Positions 17,514 to 27,091 are shown, counted from the stretch's first letter. The stretch: 64,000 nt of DNA from Saccharopolyspora kobensis (GCF_900108315.1 NZ_FNVB01000007.1:124001-188000); one strand, 5' to 3'. Numbers and translations are program-made. The notes: a model not told the origin generated them from the letters alone.

Positions 17514-18424
17514 TGCAGTGCCTCCCCCATCTGGTGGCGATCGTCGGCCCCACCGCAACCGGCAAGTCGGACCTGGCCGTGGAACTCGCGCAGGAGCTCG
17601 GCGGCGAAGTGGTCAACGCCGATGCCATGCAGCTCTACCAGGGGATGGACATCGGCACCGCCAAACTCACCGAGACCGAGCGACAGGGCGTCCCGCACCA
17701 CCAGCTCGACGTCCTGCACGTCACCGAGACCGCATCGGTGGCGGCCTACCAGCGGCACGCCCGCGCCGCCGTGGAGGACGTCCTGGCCAGGGACCGCACC
17801 CCGATCCTGGTCGGCGGCTCCGGCCTCTACGTGCAGGCGGTGATCGACGACCTCACCTTCCCCGGCACCGACGCGGCGGTCCGGCGCAAGTACGAAGCGG
17901 AACTGGAGCAGGTCGGCCCCGCGGCGCTGCACCAGCGGCTGGCGGAGCTGGACCCGGCCGCCGCAGCGGCCATCCTGACCAGCAACGGGCGGCGCATCGT
18001 GCGGGCGCTGGAGGTCATCGAGATCACCGGGAAACCGTTCTCGGCGAACCTGCCGAAGCCCGGTCCGCCGCGCTACGGCGCGGTGCTGCTGGGCCTGGAC
18101 CGCCCGGTCGAAGACCTCGACGAGCGCGTCGACCGCCGGGTGACCCGCATGTTCGACACGGGGCTGGTCGAGGAAGTCCGCCGGCTGGCCGAGATCGGGT
18201 TGCGCGAGGGGCGCACCGCCAGCCGGGCCCTCGGCTACCAGCAGGTGCTGGCCGAGCTCGACGGCGACGAGGACATGGCGGTCGCGGCGGCGGAGACCGC
18301 CAAGCTCACCCGCCGCTTCGTCCGGCGGCAGCGCTCCTGGTTCCGCCGCGACTCCCGGATCCGCTGGTTCGACGCCGCCGACCCGGCCCTGGTCTCCGAC
18401 GTCCGGGCCGCGCTCGCTCCGTAG
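17513..18424 (+). CDS. miaA: tRNA dimethylallyltransferase MiaA
   Basis: 303 residues. P-loop [12 protein letters not shown] near residue 12-23, the substrate strand [19 protein letters not shown], the [11 protein letters not shown] segment and the C-terminal GYQQVLAEL and [14 protein letters not shown] tRNA-binding helices are all present. It transfers a dimethylallyl group to A37 of tRNAs reading codons that begin with U, giving the substrate of MiaB. Leaderless GTG at 17513. dapF follows after 10 nt, but dapF has its own leaderless -10 that overlaps the miaA stop. Confidence 0.96.
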   Translation: MQCLPHLVAIVGPTATGKSDLAVELAQELGGEVVNADAMQLYQGMDIGTAKLTETERQGVPHHQLDVLHVTETASVAAYQRHARAAVEDVLARDRTPILVGGSGLYVQAVIDDLTFPGTDAAVRRKYEAELEQVGPAALHQRLAELDPAAAAAILTSNGRRIVRALEVIEITGKPFSANLPKPGPPRYGAVLLGLDRPVEDLDERVDRRVTRMFDTGLVEEVRRLAEIGLREGRTASRALGYQQVLAELDGDEDMAVAAAETAKLTRRFVRRQRSWFRRDSRIRWFDAADPALVSDVRAALAP

Positions 18425-18435
18425 ACTCGACGACG
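18422..18435 (+). promoter_or_regulatory. -10 of leaderless dapF
   Basis: TAGACT (18422-18427) overlaps the miaA stop codon; 7 nt later the GTG start of dapF (18435) follows without a Shine-Dalgarno. Confidence 0.5.
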
Positions 18436-19277
18436 TGCGCACTTCTCAGGGACCCGAGTTCATCAAGGGTCACGGCACCCAGAACGACTTCGTCATCCTG
18501 CCCGACCCGGACGGCGCGCTGGAGCTGACCGACGAACGCGTGCGGGCGCTGTGCGATCGCCGCCGCGGTCTCGGCGCGGACGGCGTGCTGCGGGTGGTCC
18601 GCGCCGGTGCGCTGCCGGACGCCCCCGCCGACGTCCCGGCGGACGTGTGGTTCATGGACTACCGCAACGCCGACGGTTCGATCGCCGAGATGTGCGGCAA
18701 CGGCGTGCGGGTGTTCGCCCGCTACCTCGCCGACGCCGGGCTGGTCACCGCGGGCGAGCTGCCGGTGGGCACCCGCGCGGGCGTGCGCCCGGTCCGGATC
18801 CGCGAGGACGGGCAGGTGACCGTCGACATGGGTGCGGCGAAGATCTTCGGGGAGTCCACCACCAGCGCCTCGGGCCGCACCTTCAGCGGAGTCGCCGTCG
18901 ACGTCGGCAACCCGCACCTGGCCTGCGTGAGCGATGCCGATCTCGAAGGCCTCGACCTGGAGACCCGGCCGCCGCACGACCCCGACCTGTTCCCGAACGG
19001 CGTGAACGTCGAGTTCGTCCGCCCGCTCGACGGCGACCACGTGCAGATGCGCGTGTACGAGCGCGGCGTCGGGGAGACCCGCTCCTGCGGGACCGGCACG
19101 GTCGCCGCGGCGGTGGCGGCGCTGCGCGCGGCCGGTGCGGACACCGGGCGCCGAGTGGTGCACATCCCAGGCGGCATCGTCGAGGTGGACGTCACGCCGA
19201 CGACCGCCACGCTCACCGGCCCCGCGGTCCTGGTCGCCCGCGGGCACCTCGACCTGGACTGGTGGCAGAACGCGTAG
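18435..19277 (+). CDS. dapF: diaminopimelate epimerase DapF
   Basis: 280 residues. The two catalytic cysteines are in EMCGNGVRVFARY (about residue 78) and SCGTGTVAAAVAAL (about 218), at the ends of the two mirror-image halves of the fold. GHGTQNDFVILPDPDG at the N-terminus and FMDYRNADGS are also family marks. It converts LL- to meso-diaminopimelate for lysine synthesis and peptidoglycan cross-linking, in the cytosol. Its position between miaA and hflX is the common actinobacterial order. Confidence 0.96.
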   Translation: MRTSQGPEFIKGHGTQNDFVILPDPDGALELTDERVRALCDRRRGLGADGVLRVVRAGALPDAPADVPADVWFMDYRNADGSIAEMCGNGVRVFARYLADAGLVTAGELPVGTRAGVRPVRIREDGQVTVDMGAAKIFGESTTSASGRTFSGVAVDVGNPHLACVSDADLEGLDLETRPPHDPDLFPNGVNVEFVRPLDGDHVQMRVYERGVGETRSCGTGTVAAAVAALRAAGADTGRRVVHIPGGIVEVDVTPTTATLTGPAVLVARGHLDLDWWQNA

Positions 19278-19368
19278 GGCCGGTGGTGCCCTTCGCACGG
19301 GCGCAAACGGGTCACCGCGGGTTCGAGGCGTGAAAATGGGTCGCGAGCCGTGGGACAATGGACTCGAT

Positions 19369-20835
19369 ATGAAAAATTCTTTGACCCGATCCGCCGAGCT
19401 CGACCACGACGTGGTCGAAGCCGACGAATACGAAGCCATTCCCTCCGTCGAGCCGTCCACGGGTGAGATGGAGCTCGCCGAGCGCGCGTCGCTGCGGCGG
19501 ATCGCGGGGTTGTCCACCGAGCTCGCGGACATCACCGAGGTCGAATACCGCCAGCTCCGCCTGGAACGGGTGGTGCTGGTCGGCGTCTGGACCGACGGCG
19601 ATGCCGCGCACGCCGATGCCTCGCTGACCGAGCTGGCCCGCCTGGCCGAGACCGCTGGTTCGGAGGTGCTGGAGGGTCTCATCCAGCGCCGCGACAAGCC
19701 GGATCCCGGGACCTACATCGGCTCCGGCAAGGTGCTCGAACTCCGCGACATCGTCGTCTCGACCGGTGCCGACACCGTGATCTGCGACGGTGAGCTCTCG
19801 CCCGGCCAGCTGCGCCAGCTGGAGGAGAAGCTCAAGGTCAAGGTGGTCGACCGGACCGCGTTGATCCTGGACATCTTCGCCCAGCACGCCCGCTCCAAGG
19901 AGGGCAAGGCGCAGGTGGAGCTGGCCCAGCTGCAGTACTTCCTGCCGCGCCTGCGCGGTTGGGGCGAGACGATGTCCCGGCAGGCCGGTGGCCGCGCCGG
20001 GGCCAACGGCGGCGTCGGTACCCGAGGTCCTGGTGAGACCAAGCTGGAGACCGACCGGCGGCGCATCCACAAGCGCATCAGCAAGCTGCGCAAGGACCTG
20101 GCCGCGATGCGCACGGTGCGCGGCACCAAGCGCGGGCGCCGGGAGGCCAACGAAGTGCCGGGCGTGGCCATCGCCGGTTACACCAACGCGGGCAAGTCCA
20201 GCCTGCTCAACGCGTTGACCGGTGCCGGTGTGCTGGTGGAGGACGCGCTGTTCGCCACCCTGGACCCCACCACCCGGCGGTCCACCACCCCGGACGGGCG
20301 CCCCTACACGCTGACCGACACGGTCGGTTTCGTGCGCCACCTGCCGCACCAGCTGGTGGAGGCCTTCCGCTCCACGCTGGAGGAGGTCAGCGGCGCGGAT
20401 CTGCTGGTGCACGTCGTGGACGGCTCCGAGGCCGCGCCGCACGACCAGGTCGCGGCGGTGCGCGAGGTGCTCAACGAGATCGGCGACGAGCACGAGTCGG
20501 GGATGCCGCCGGAACTGCTGGTGGTGAACAAGATCGACTCGGTGGACGAGACGCGCATCGCCGAGCTGCGCCGGCTGATGCCGGACGCGGTGTTCGTCTC
20601 CGCGCACAGCGGTGTGGGCGTGGCCGAGCTTCGCGAGGTCATCGCCGACCGGCTGCCCCGCCCGGACGTCTTCGTCGACGCACTGGTGCCCTACACCCGC
20701 GGCGAGCTCGTCGCGCGCGTCCACACCGAGGGCGAGGTCGTCGACGAGGAGCACACCCCGGACGGCACCCGCCTGCAGGCCAAGGTCCGACCCGACCTGG
20801 CCAGCGCGCTGGAGCCGTTCACCGGGAAGGAGTGA
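19369..20835 (+). CDS. hflX: ribosome-associated GTPase HflX
   Basis: 488 residues. An N-terminal HflX domain (RLERVVLVGVWTD, DPGTYIGSGKVLEL, VDRTALILDIFAQHARSKEGK) is followed by the glycine-rich linker (GGRAGANGGVGTRGPGETKLE) and the GTPase domain: G1 GYTNAGKSSLLNAL, G3 DTVGFVRHLP, G4 NKID, G5 SAHSGVG. HflX splits or rescues stalled 70S ribosomes in other bacteria, and in mycobacteria it affects macrolide tolerance. ATG 19369 is chosen because GACAAT (19354-19359) lies 9 nt upstream; an in-frame ATG at 19336 is possible. The next gene overlaps its stop by 4 nt (GTGA). Confidence 0.95.
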   Translation: MKNSLTRSAELDHDVVEADEYEAIPSVEPSTGEMELAERASLRRIAGLSTELADITEVEYRQLRLERVVLVGVWTDGDAAHADASLTELARLAETAGSEVLEGLIQRRDKPDPGTYIGSGKVLELRDIVVSTGADTVICDGELSPGQLRQLEEKLKVKVVDRTALILDIFAQHARSKEGKAQVELAQLQYFLPRLRGWGETMSRQAGGRAGANGGVGTRGPGETKLETDRRRIHKRISKLRKDLAAMRTVRGTKRGRREANEVPGVAIAGYTNAGKSSLLNALTGAGVLVEDALFATLDPTTRRSTTPDGRPYTLTDTVGFVRHLPHQLVEAFRSTLEEVSGADLLVHVVDGSEAAPHDQVAAVREVLNEIGDEHESGMPPELLVVNKIDSVDETRIAELRRLMPDAVFVSAHSGVGVAELREVIADRLPRPDVFVDALVPYTRGELVARVHTEGEVVDEEHTPDGTRLQAKVRPDLASALEPFTGKE

Positions 20836-21857
20836 GCGCTGTCGGTGCGGTTGCCGCCGCACTGCTGCTGGTGACGCCCGGCGCCGCCGCGGCGGCACCA
20901 GCAGCCGCGCCACAACCGGTCGAGCAGTGCCGGATCCAGGACGAGCGCCTGGACGAGCTCTCGGGCTTGGCCTCCGATGGCCGGGCCTGGTACGCCGTCA
21001 ACGACGGTGGCCGCTCGCTGCGCGTCCACGTCCTGGATCCGGCCGACTGCTCGGTCCGCGACGTCCGCACCGGGTCGAACGATCCGTACGACGTGGAAGA
21101 TCTCGCGCTGGGCCGCGACGGATCGCTCTGGCTGGCCGACATCGGTGACAACCGTCGCCGCCGCGACACGATCGCGTTGCACGTGATTTCGCCGGGCGGT
21201 GGTCTCACCCTGCACCGGCTGGCCTACCCGGACGGCGCGCACGATGCGGAAGCGCTGCTGCTCGACCGGGCGGGCGTGCCCTTCATCGTCACCAAGGAAC
21301 CACTGGGGAGGGCTGGCGTCTACCGGCCCGCCGAACCGCTGGACGCCGAGCGGACCGTACCGCTGGAGCGGGTGGGCTCGGTGACGGTGCGCGCGACCAA
21401 GACACCGGGCGGCCCGCTCTCCGGGAGCTTCGGCTCGACGCTGGTGACCGGAGGTTCGGTGAGCCACGACGGCACGGCCATCGCGATCCGCACCTACACC
21501 GATGTCCATCTCTACAGCGCACCGGACGGCGACGTGGCAGCCGCGCTCCAGCGGGAGCCGCTGCACATCCCGCTGCCGAACGAGCCGCAGGGCGAAGCGA
21601 TCGCCTGGGAGCCCGACGGCACCCTGCTGTCCGCGTCCGAAGGCCACGAACCCGTCCGCCGCATCCCGGGAGCGGCGGGACTGCTGGCCGAAAGCACCAC
21701 TGCGCCGGCCGAGGACGCCGAACAACCCTCGAAGCCCGTCGACGGGGCTGAGCCCGCCGGTGGGACCGGCGCATCGACCGGCCAGACACTGCTGTTCGCC
21801 GCCGTGCTGGCCGGGCTGATCGTCTTCCTCGCGGGCCGACTGCGCCGCAACCGCTGA
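20832..21857 (+). CDS. exported beta-propeller-like protein with C-terminal membrane anchor
   Basis: 341 residues from GTG 20832, which overlaps the hflX stop by 4 nt, so translation is coupled. N-terminal signal peptide (VAAALLLVTPGAAAAAPAAA), then blade-like repeats with D-x-D/N-G and W motifs: LDELSGLASDGRAWYAVNDGG, YDVEDLALGRDGSLWLADIGDN, HDAEALLLDRAGVPFIVTKE and GEAIAWEPDGTLLSASEG. This resembles phytase/SdiA-regulated-type propellers. A Pro/Ala/Glu-rich linker leads to one C-terminal helix (TLLFAAVLAGLIVFLAG) and RLRRNR, the look of a cell-surface protein held in the membrane. No enzymatic residues recognised; function unknown. Confidence 0.8.
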   Translation: MSAVGAVAAALLLVTPGAAAAAPAAAPQPVEQCRIQDERLDELSGLASDGRAWYAVNDGGRSLRVHVLDPADCSVRDVRTGSNDPYDVEDLALGRDGSLWLADIGDNRRRRDTIALHVISPGGGLTLHRLAYPDGAHDAEALLLDRAGVPFIVTKEPLGRAGVYRPAEPLDAERTVPLERVGSVTVRATKTPGGPLSGSFGSTLVTGGSVSHDGTAIAIRTYTDVHLYSAPDGDVAAALQREPLHIPLPNEPQGEAIAWEPDGTLLSASEGHEPVRRIPGAAGLLAESTTAPAEDAEQPSKPVDGAEPAGGTGASTGQTLLFAAVLAGLIVFLAGRLRRNR

Positions 21858-21929
21858 CCGGGCTTCCCCGAACCCGGTACCAGGGCCGCTCGGCGCCGCG
21901 GGAAGATCCGCTGCCGCGGTCGGCCGGCC

Positions 21930-22646
21930 TCAGAGCCGGCGCAGGACCGCGACCACCTTGCCGAGGATCGCCGCGTCATCGCCCAGGATCGGCTCGTAGG
22001 CGGTGTTGTGCGGCAGCAGCCAGACGTGCTCGTCGGTGCGCTTGAAGGTCTTCACCGTCGCTTCGCCGTCGATCATCGCGGCCACCACGTCGCCGTTCTC
22101 GGCGTCCGGCTGCTGGCGCACCGCGACCCAGTCACCGTCGGTGATGGCCAGGTCGACCATCGAATCGCCGACGACCTTGAGCAGGAACAGCGTCCCGTCG
22201 CCGACGATCTCCTTCGGCAGCGGGAAGACGTCCTCGATCGATTCCTCGGCCAGGATCGGCCCGCCGGCCGCGATGCGGCCCACCACGGGCACGTAGGCCG
22301 GCTTGACCTGACCGGATTCCTCCAGCTCCGGCTCACCGCCGACCAGCACGCCCACGGTGCGCGGCCGGTGCGGGTCCCGGCGCAGGTAGCCCTTCCGCTC
22401 CAGCACGCGGAGCTGGTAGGCGACCGAGGAGGTCGAGGTGAGCCCGACGGCGTCCCCGATCTCCCGGACGCTCGGCGGATAGCCGTGCTCGCGCATCCAC
22501 TTGCGGATGGCCTCCAGCACCCGGAGCTGCCGATCGCTGAGCTCCTCGGTCCCGCGGGCCTGTTCGGGCAGGGTGTGCACGTCGGCCTGGGAATCCTTGA
22601 CGTCGTGTACCCGGCCCTTGATCGAGCCGGTCGCATTGCTCGCCAC
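21930..22646 (-). CDS. lexA: SOS repressor LexA
   Basis: 238 residues. Winged HTH at about 36-95 ([37 protein letters not shown]). The self-cleavage bond is Ala127-Gly128 (GRIAAGGP), with catalytic Ser162 (GDSM) and Lys199 (ATVKTF), so the protein is intact. GTG at 22646 has AGGAGG 6-7 nt upstream. The N-terminal ~32 residues before the HTH are an actinobacterial extension. Its own upstream region carries a LexA box (22737-22752), and a second box precedes the divergent LysM gene, so both are SOS-controlled. Confidence 0.97.
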   Translation of the reverse strand: MASNATGSIKGRVHDVKDSQADVHTLPEQARGTEELSDRQLRVLEAIRKWMREHGYPPSVREIGDAVGLTSTSSVAYQLRVLERKGYLRRDPHRPRTVGVLVGGEPELEESGQVKPAYVPVVGRIAAGGPILAEESIEDVFPLPKEIVGDGTLFLLKVVGDSMVDLAITDGDWVAVRQQPDAENGDVVAAMIDGEATVKTFKRTDEHVWLLPHNTAYEPILGDDAAILGKVVAVLRRL

Positions 22647-22736
22647 CGCTGCCTCCTGTCCGTCTGAACTGCGGTGCTGATCACGGGGGCCGTTCGGTCC
22701 GCCCGGTTTCCACAGTAGACGCGCAAAACGCGGAGA

Positions 22737-22752
22737 TCAAACACCTGTTCGA
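22737..22752 (-). promoter_or_regulatory. LexA box for lexA
   Basis: TCAAAC-ACCT-GTTCGA matches the actinobacterial SOS box TCGAAC-N4-GTTCGA with one mismatch. It lies about 90 bp upstream of the lexA start; negative autoregulation is expected. Confidence 0.8.
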
Positions 22753-22817
22753 GTTAATTTTCGCCCCGGGTATCGCGCTGTGGCGCACTCCTGGTACACA
22801 ATCGCACGCAGGTTCGA

Positions 22818-22833
22818 TCGAACATCTATTCGA
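22818..22833 (+). promoter_or_regulatory. LexA box for the LysM gene
   Basis: TCGAAC-ATCT-ATTCGA, one mismatch from the actinobacterial SOS consensus, ending 26 bp before the ATG at 22860. The overlapping GTTCGATCGAAC (22812-22823) adds a second palindrome. Confidence 0.8.
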
Positions 22834-22859
22834 TCATGGTTCGCGGTGCGGGAGGCGGC

Positions 22860-23300
22860 ATGACCACGTTCATCGATGCGGCGGGGCGGACGCGCCAGGT
22901 CGAGCGGCGGTCGGCCGCCCGGCGGCGGGTGGACGATCCGGCCGAGGTGGCCCGGCCTCGCGACGGCGAGCGACGGCTGGTCGGCGAGGGTGCGGCGCAG
23001 CCCGCGGCCGTCCGCGTCCGGACGGGCCGCAGCGGCGAATGGCTTTGGCTGACCTCGGTGGCGATCTTCACTTTCCTCATTGTCATGCTGGTGGGGTTGT
23101 TCGGCGTTCGCGACGCGCCGATGGCCGGCGGTACGGCGCTGGTTGAGGTACTGCCGGGTGACACTCTGTGGGGAATCGCCGACCGGGTGGCGCCGAACAG
23201 CGACCCGCGAGCGGTGGTGGCCCGGATCGCGGAGCTCAACGGTCCCGACGCCGCGTCCGCCCCGGCGGGGCACCTGCTGCTGGTCCCGGTGTCCGGCTGA
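22860..23300 (+). CDS. SOS-induced membrane LysM protein (Rv2719c/ChiZ, DivS position)
   Basis: 146 residues. An Arg-rich cytoplasmic N-terminus (about 1-58) is followed by one transmembrane helix (WLWLTSVAIFTFLIVMLVGLF) and an extracytoplasmic LysM domain (VLPGDTLWGIADRVAP...ARIAELNG...LLLVPV), which binds peptidoglycan. Gene order lexA / LysM / nrdR equals M. tuberculosis lexA / Rv2719c / nrdR, where Rv2719c is a DNA-damage-induced protein that slows division; C. glutamicum DivS is the analogue. ATG 22860 has GGAGG directly upstream; an in-frame ATG at 22836 is possible but has no ribosome site. A LexA box lies just upstream. The division-inhibitor role is inferred. Confidence 0.85.
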   Translation: MTTFIDAAGRTRQVERRSAARRRVDDPAEVARPRDGERRLVGEGAAQPAAVRVRTGRSGEWLWLTSVAIFTFLIVMLVGLFGVRDAPMAGGTALVEVLPGDTLWGIADRVAPNSDPRAVVARIAELNGPDAASAPAGHLLLVPVSG

Positions 23301-23429
23301 CCCGTCGTCCGGCGGGGCGGTCCGGATCTCCTCGGGCTCGGCGACCTGGGCGTTTCCGCAGGGGGTCGGACACGCCGTTCCGAAGCCCCTCCCGGGTTTG
23401 CGCCGCGATGGGGCGCGGTTTAGAGTCGA

Positions 23430-23466
23430 CCACAACATCTAGTAGTTACGTCCGTGTATTTAGTCC
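23430..23466 (+). promoter_or_regulatory. tandem NrdR boxes
   Basis: CCACAACATCTAGTAG (23430-23445) matches every core position of the NrdR box (acaCwAtATaTwGtgt). A weaker second copy (23451-23466) has its T-x-T-A-G core exactly 21 bp further. Paired boxes separated by whole helical turns are the known NrdR arrangement. TAAGGT (23481-23486) could be the -10. Expected effect: repression of nrdRJ when dATP is high. Confidence 0.7.
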
Positions 23467-23568
23467 ACAGGTTGGGCTTGTAAGGTGTTCGCGCACCCAC
23501 GGAGCGTGAGTGGTCGTCGACTGCCGCGGGGCGGGTGGCGGCGAACTGGGGAAGGGGGGTGAGTGCCG

Positions 23569-24051
23569 GTGCGGTGCCCATTCTGTCGCGGGGAGGACTC
23601 CAGGGTCGTCGACTCGCGCGAGGTCGAGGAAGGCCAGGCGATCCGGCGCAGGCGATCGTGCTCGACGTGCGGTCGGCGCTTCACGACCATCGAGGAGCTG
23701 GTGCTGTCGGTGGTCAAGCGCTCCGGCGTCACCGAGCCCTTCAGCCGGGAGAAGGTGGTGCGCGGCGTGCGCCGCGCGTGCCAGGGCCGTCCGGTCGAGG
23801 AGGACGCGCTGCAGCAGCTGGCGCACCAGGTGGAGGAGACCGTCCGGTCCCTCGGCGTGGCCGAACTGCCCAGCCACGAGGTCGGCCTGGCGATCCTCGG
23901 ACCGCTGCGCGAGCTGGACGAGGTCGCCTACCTGCGCTTCGCCAGCGTGTACCGGGCGTACTCCTCGGTGGAGGACTTCGAGAAGGAGATCGCCGACCTG
24001 CGCGCGGCGCGCGAAGCCGCGCGGGCCGGTGCGGAGAGCGACCGTGAGTAA
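23569..24051 (+). CDS. nrdR: transcriptional repressor NrdR
   Basis: 160 residues from GTG 23569, giving the family start M-R-C-P-F-C; GTG 23563 would add two residues. An N-terminal zinc ribbon (CPFC...CSTCGRRF) is followed by an ATP-cone ([24 protein letters not shown] to about residue 140) that senses ATP/dATP. NrdR represses ribonucleotide reductase genes by binding paired NrdR boxes, which are present upstream. It is followed by nrdJ in the same direction, as in Streptomyces nrdRJ. The 162-bp gap before nrdJ carries an open reading phase but no clear gene. Confidence 0.96.
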   Translation: MRCPFCRGEDSRVVDSREVEEGQAIRRRRSCSTCGRRFTTIEELVLSVVKRSGVTEPFSREKVVRGVRRACQGRPVEEDALQQLAHQVEETVRSLGVAELPSHEVGLAILGPLRELDEVAYLRFASVYRAYSSVEDFEKEIADLRAAREAARAGAESDRE

Positions 24052-24214
24052 GGCCCGTCGGCGTGCGGTTCGCCGCAGCGCCGGAAACGCAAGACGCCAG
24101 CAGGCGCCCCGAACGGGGGAGCAGCTGGAAGGACAGCCACGACCGAACCGGACGGGGAGCCCGGACGGGGCCGACGAAGCACGACGAGCGAGTGACAAGG
24201 AAGAGGGTCAGGTC

Positions 24215-27037
24215 ATGACAGAGACCGTCGGTAGCCCGGCCGGCGCAGCGGGGGAGCCGGAAGCAGGTGCTCGCGAGGGCATCCGGGTGCAGCGCGTCTA
24301 CACCACCGAGGGGGTGCACCCGTACGACGAGGTCAAGTGGGAGCGCCGCGATGTGGTGATGACCAACTGGCGGGACGGGTCGGTCAACTTCGAGCAGCGC
24401 GGCGTCGAGTTCCCCGACTTCTGGTCGCTGAACGCGGTCAACATCGTCACCAGCAAGTACTTCCGCGGTGCGGTGGGCACCGACGAGCGGGAGAGCAGCC
24501 TCCGGCAGCTCATCGACCGGGTCGTCAAGACCTACGTCGCCGCCGGCGTCGAGCACGGCTACTTCGCCACCGACGCCGACGCGGAGATCTTCGAGCACGA
24601 GCTGACCTGGATGCTGATGCACCAGGTGTTCAGCTTCAACTCGCCGGTGTGGTTCAACGTCGGAACCAGCTCGCGCCAGCAGGTCTCGGCCTGCTTCATC
24701 CTGTCCGTCGACGACACGATGGAGTCGATCCTCGACTGGTACAAGGAAGAGGGCCTGATCTTCAAGGGCGGTTCCGGCGCCGGGCTGAACCTGTCCCGCA
24801 TCCGCTCCTCGCGCGAGCTGCTGTCCTCGGGCGGCACCGCCTCCGGTCCGGTTTCGTTCATGCGCGGTGCGGACGCCTCGGCGGGCACCATCAAGTCCGG
24901 TGGTGCGACCCGCCGCGCGGCGAAGATGGTCGTGCTGGACGTCGACCACCCGGACATCGAGGAGTTCATCGAGACCAAGGCGCGCGAGGAGCACAAGATC
25001 CGCGCGCTGCGCGACGCCGGTTTCGACATGGACCTCGGCGGTGCCGACTCCAACTCGGTGCAGTACCAGAACGCGAACAACTCGGTGCGCGTCTCCGACG
25101 AGTTCATGCGCGCGGTGGAGAGCGACGGCAAGTTCGGGCTGCGCGCCCGCATGACCGGTGAGGTGCTGGAGTCGGTCCAGGCCCGCGACCTGTTCCGCAA
25201 GATGGCGCACGCCGCTTGGGAGTGCGCCGACCCGGGCATCCAGTACGACGACACGATCAACGACTGGCACACCTCGCCGGAGACCGGTCGGATCACCGCG
25301 TCCAACCCGTGCTCGGAGTACATGCACCTGGACAACTCCAGCTGCAACCTGGCCTCGCTGAACCTGATGAAGTTCCTGCGCGACGACCTGACCTTCGACG
25401 CGGAGCTGTTCGAGAAGGCCGTCGAGTTCGTCATCACCGCGATGGACATCTCGATCTCCTTCGCGGACTTCCCGACCGAGTCCATCGGCATCACCACCCG
25501 CAAGTTCCGCCAGCTGGGCATCGGCTACGCGAACCTGGGTGCGCTGCTGATGGCCACCGGTCACGCCTACGACTCGGACGGCGGCCGCGCCCTGGCGGCG
25601 GCGATCACCTCGCTGATGACCGGTACCGCCTACAAGCGGTCGGCCGAGCTGGCCGGTGTGGTCGGCCCGTACGAGGGTTACGCCCGCAACGCCGAGGCGC
25701 ACCAGCGCGTGATGCGCAAGCACGCGGCGGCCAACGACCTGGTCCGCACCTACCACCGCAACGACGCCACCGTGCACAAGCTGGCGACGAAGGTGTGGCA
25801 GGACGGTCTGGAGATCGGTGCCCGCAACGGCTGGCGCAACGCGCAGGCGTCGGTGCTGGCCCCGACCGGGACCATCGGCCTGATGATGGACTGCGACACG
25901 ACCGGCATCGAGCCGGACCTGGCGCTGGTCAAGTTCAAGAAGCTGGTCGGCGGCGGCTCCATGCAGATCGTCAACCAGACGGTGCCGCGGGCGCTGCAGG
26001 CGCTGGGCTACCAGGACGAGCAGATCGAGGCGGTCGTCGAGTACATCGCCGAGCACGGCCACGTGGTCGACGCGCCGGGGCTGCGCCCGGAGCACTACGA
26101 GGTCTTCGACTGCGCGATGGGCGAGCGTTCGATCGCCCCGATGGGCCACGTGCGGATGATGGCCGCGGTGCAGCCGTTCATCTCGGGCGCCATCTCCAAG
26201 ACGGTGAACATGCCGGAGGCGGCGACCGTCGAAGAGGTCGAGCAGCTCTACTTCGAGGGCTGGAAGCTGGGCCTGAAGGCGCTGGCGATCTACCGCGACA
26301 ACTGCAAGGTGGGTCAGCCGCTGTCCGCGGGCAAGGGCGGCAAGGCCGAGAAGGAGAAGGAGGTCGAGAAGCAGATCGAGTACCGCCCGGTCCGCAAGCG
26401 GCTTCCGAAGAAGCGGCCGAGCCAGACGGTCTCGTTCACCGTGGGCGGTGCCGAGGGCTACCTGCACGCCGGTTCGTACCCGGACGACGGCCTGGGCGAG
26501 ATCTTCGTCAAGCTCGGCAAGCAGGGTTCGACCCTGGCGGGCGTCATGGACGCCTTCTCGATGTCGATCTCGGTGGGTCTGCAGTACGGCATCCCGCTGG
26601 AGTTCTACGTCTCCAAGTTCCAGAACCTGCGGTTCGAGCCGGCCGGGATGACCGATGACCCGGACGTCCGGATGGCCAGCAGCGTGCTGGACTACCTGTT
26701 CCGCCGCCTGGCGCTGGACTACCTGCCCTACGAGAAGCGCGCCCAGCTGGGCATCTTCACCGTCGATGAGCGGGAGGCGCAGGTCAACGGCACCGATGTG
26801 GCCCCGGCCGAGCAGCCGAGCGAGGTCCACCTGGACACGCTGCGCTCCACTGTGGACTACTCGCGGCAGGAGCAGCCCGAGGAGGCGCCGCGTGCGGGCA
26901 GCTCGACCGAGCTGCTGGAGCTCCGCCTGGGCAAGGCGGCGGACGCCCCGCTGTGCATGACCTGCGGCACGAAGATGCGCCCGTCGGGCTCGTGCTACCT
27001 CTGCGAGGGCTGCGGCTCCACCTCCGGCTGCAGCTGA
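24215..27037 (+). CDS. nrdJ: vitamin B12-dependent (class II) ribonucleoside-diphosphate reductase NrdJ
   Basis: 940 residues, the usual length for the actinobacterial enzyme. Conserved active-site regions: SACFILSVDDTMESI (redox Cys near 160), SNPCSEYMHLDNSSCNLASLNL (Cys and Glu near 365-378), LAPTGTIGLMMDCDTTGIEP, and a C-terminal zinc ribbon CMTCGTKMRPSG...CEGCG with the shuttle cysteines, ending GCS. Adenosylcobalamin supplies the thiyl radical, so it works with or without oxygen. ATG 24215 is the first codon before homologous sequence. No cobalamin riboswitch is seen upstream; control is probably through NrdR. Confidence 0.96.
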   Translation: MTETVGSPAGAAGEPEAGAREGIRVQRVYTTEGVHPYDEVKWERRDVVMTNWRDGSVNFEQRGVEFPDFWSLNAVNIVTSKYFRGAVGTDERESSLRQLIDRVVKTYVAAGVEHGYFATDADAEIFEHELTWMLMHQVFSFNSPVWFNVGTSSRQQVSACFILSVDDTMESILDWYKEEGLIFKGGSGAGLNLSRIRSSRELLSSGGTASGPVSFMRGADASAGTIKSGGATRRAAKMVVLDVDHPDIEEFIETKAREEHKIRALRDAGFDMDLGGADSNSVQYQNANNSVRVSDEFMRAVESDGKFGLRARMTGEVLESVQARDLFRKMAHAAWECADPGIQYDDTINDWHTSPETGRITASNPCSEYMHLDNSSCNLASLNLMKFLRDDLTFDAELFEKAVEFVITAMDISISFADFPTESIGITTRKFRQLGIGYANLGALLMATGHAYDSDGGRALAAAITSLMTGTAYKRSAELAGVVGPYEGYARNAEAHQRVMRKHAAANDLVRTYHRNDATVHKLATKVWQDGLEIGARNGWRNAQASVLAPTGTIGLMMDCDTTGIEPDLALVKFKKLVGGGSMQIVNQTVPRALQALGYQDEQIEAVVEYIAEHGHVVDAPGLRPEHYEVFDCAMGERSIAPMGHVRMMAAVQPFISGAISKTVNMPEAATVEEVEQLYFEGWKLGLKALAIYRDNCKVGQPLSAGKGGKAEKEKEVEKQIEYRPVRKRLPKKRPSQTVSFTVGGAEGYLHAGSYPDDGLGEIFVKLGKQGSTLAGVMDAFSMSISVGLQYGIPLEFYVSKFQNLRFEPAGMTDDPDVRMASSVLDYLFRRLALDYLPYEKRAQLGIFTVDEREAQVNGTDVAPAEQPSEVHLDTLRSTVDYSRQEQPEEAPRAGSSTELLELRLGKAADAPLCMTCGTKMRPSGSCYLCEGCGSTSGCS

Positions 27038-27091
27038 GCCGGAACCAGCTGAGCACAACGGAAGAGTGAGCACCTGAAGCGAAGGTGCAGC

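Noticed and set aside
23301..23568. Cobalamin riboswitch before nrdRJ
   Set aside because: Looked for because NrdJ needs B12; no B12-box-like segment or long structured leader seen, while NrdR boxes are present.
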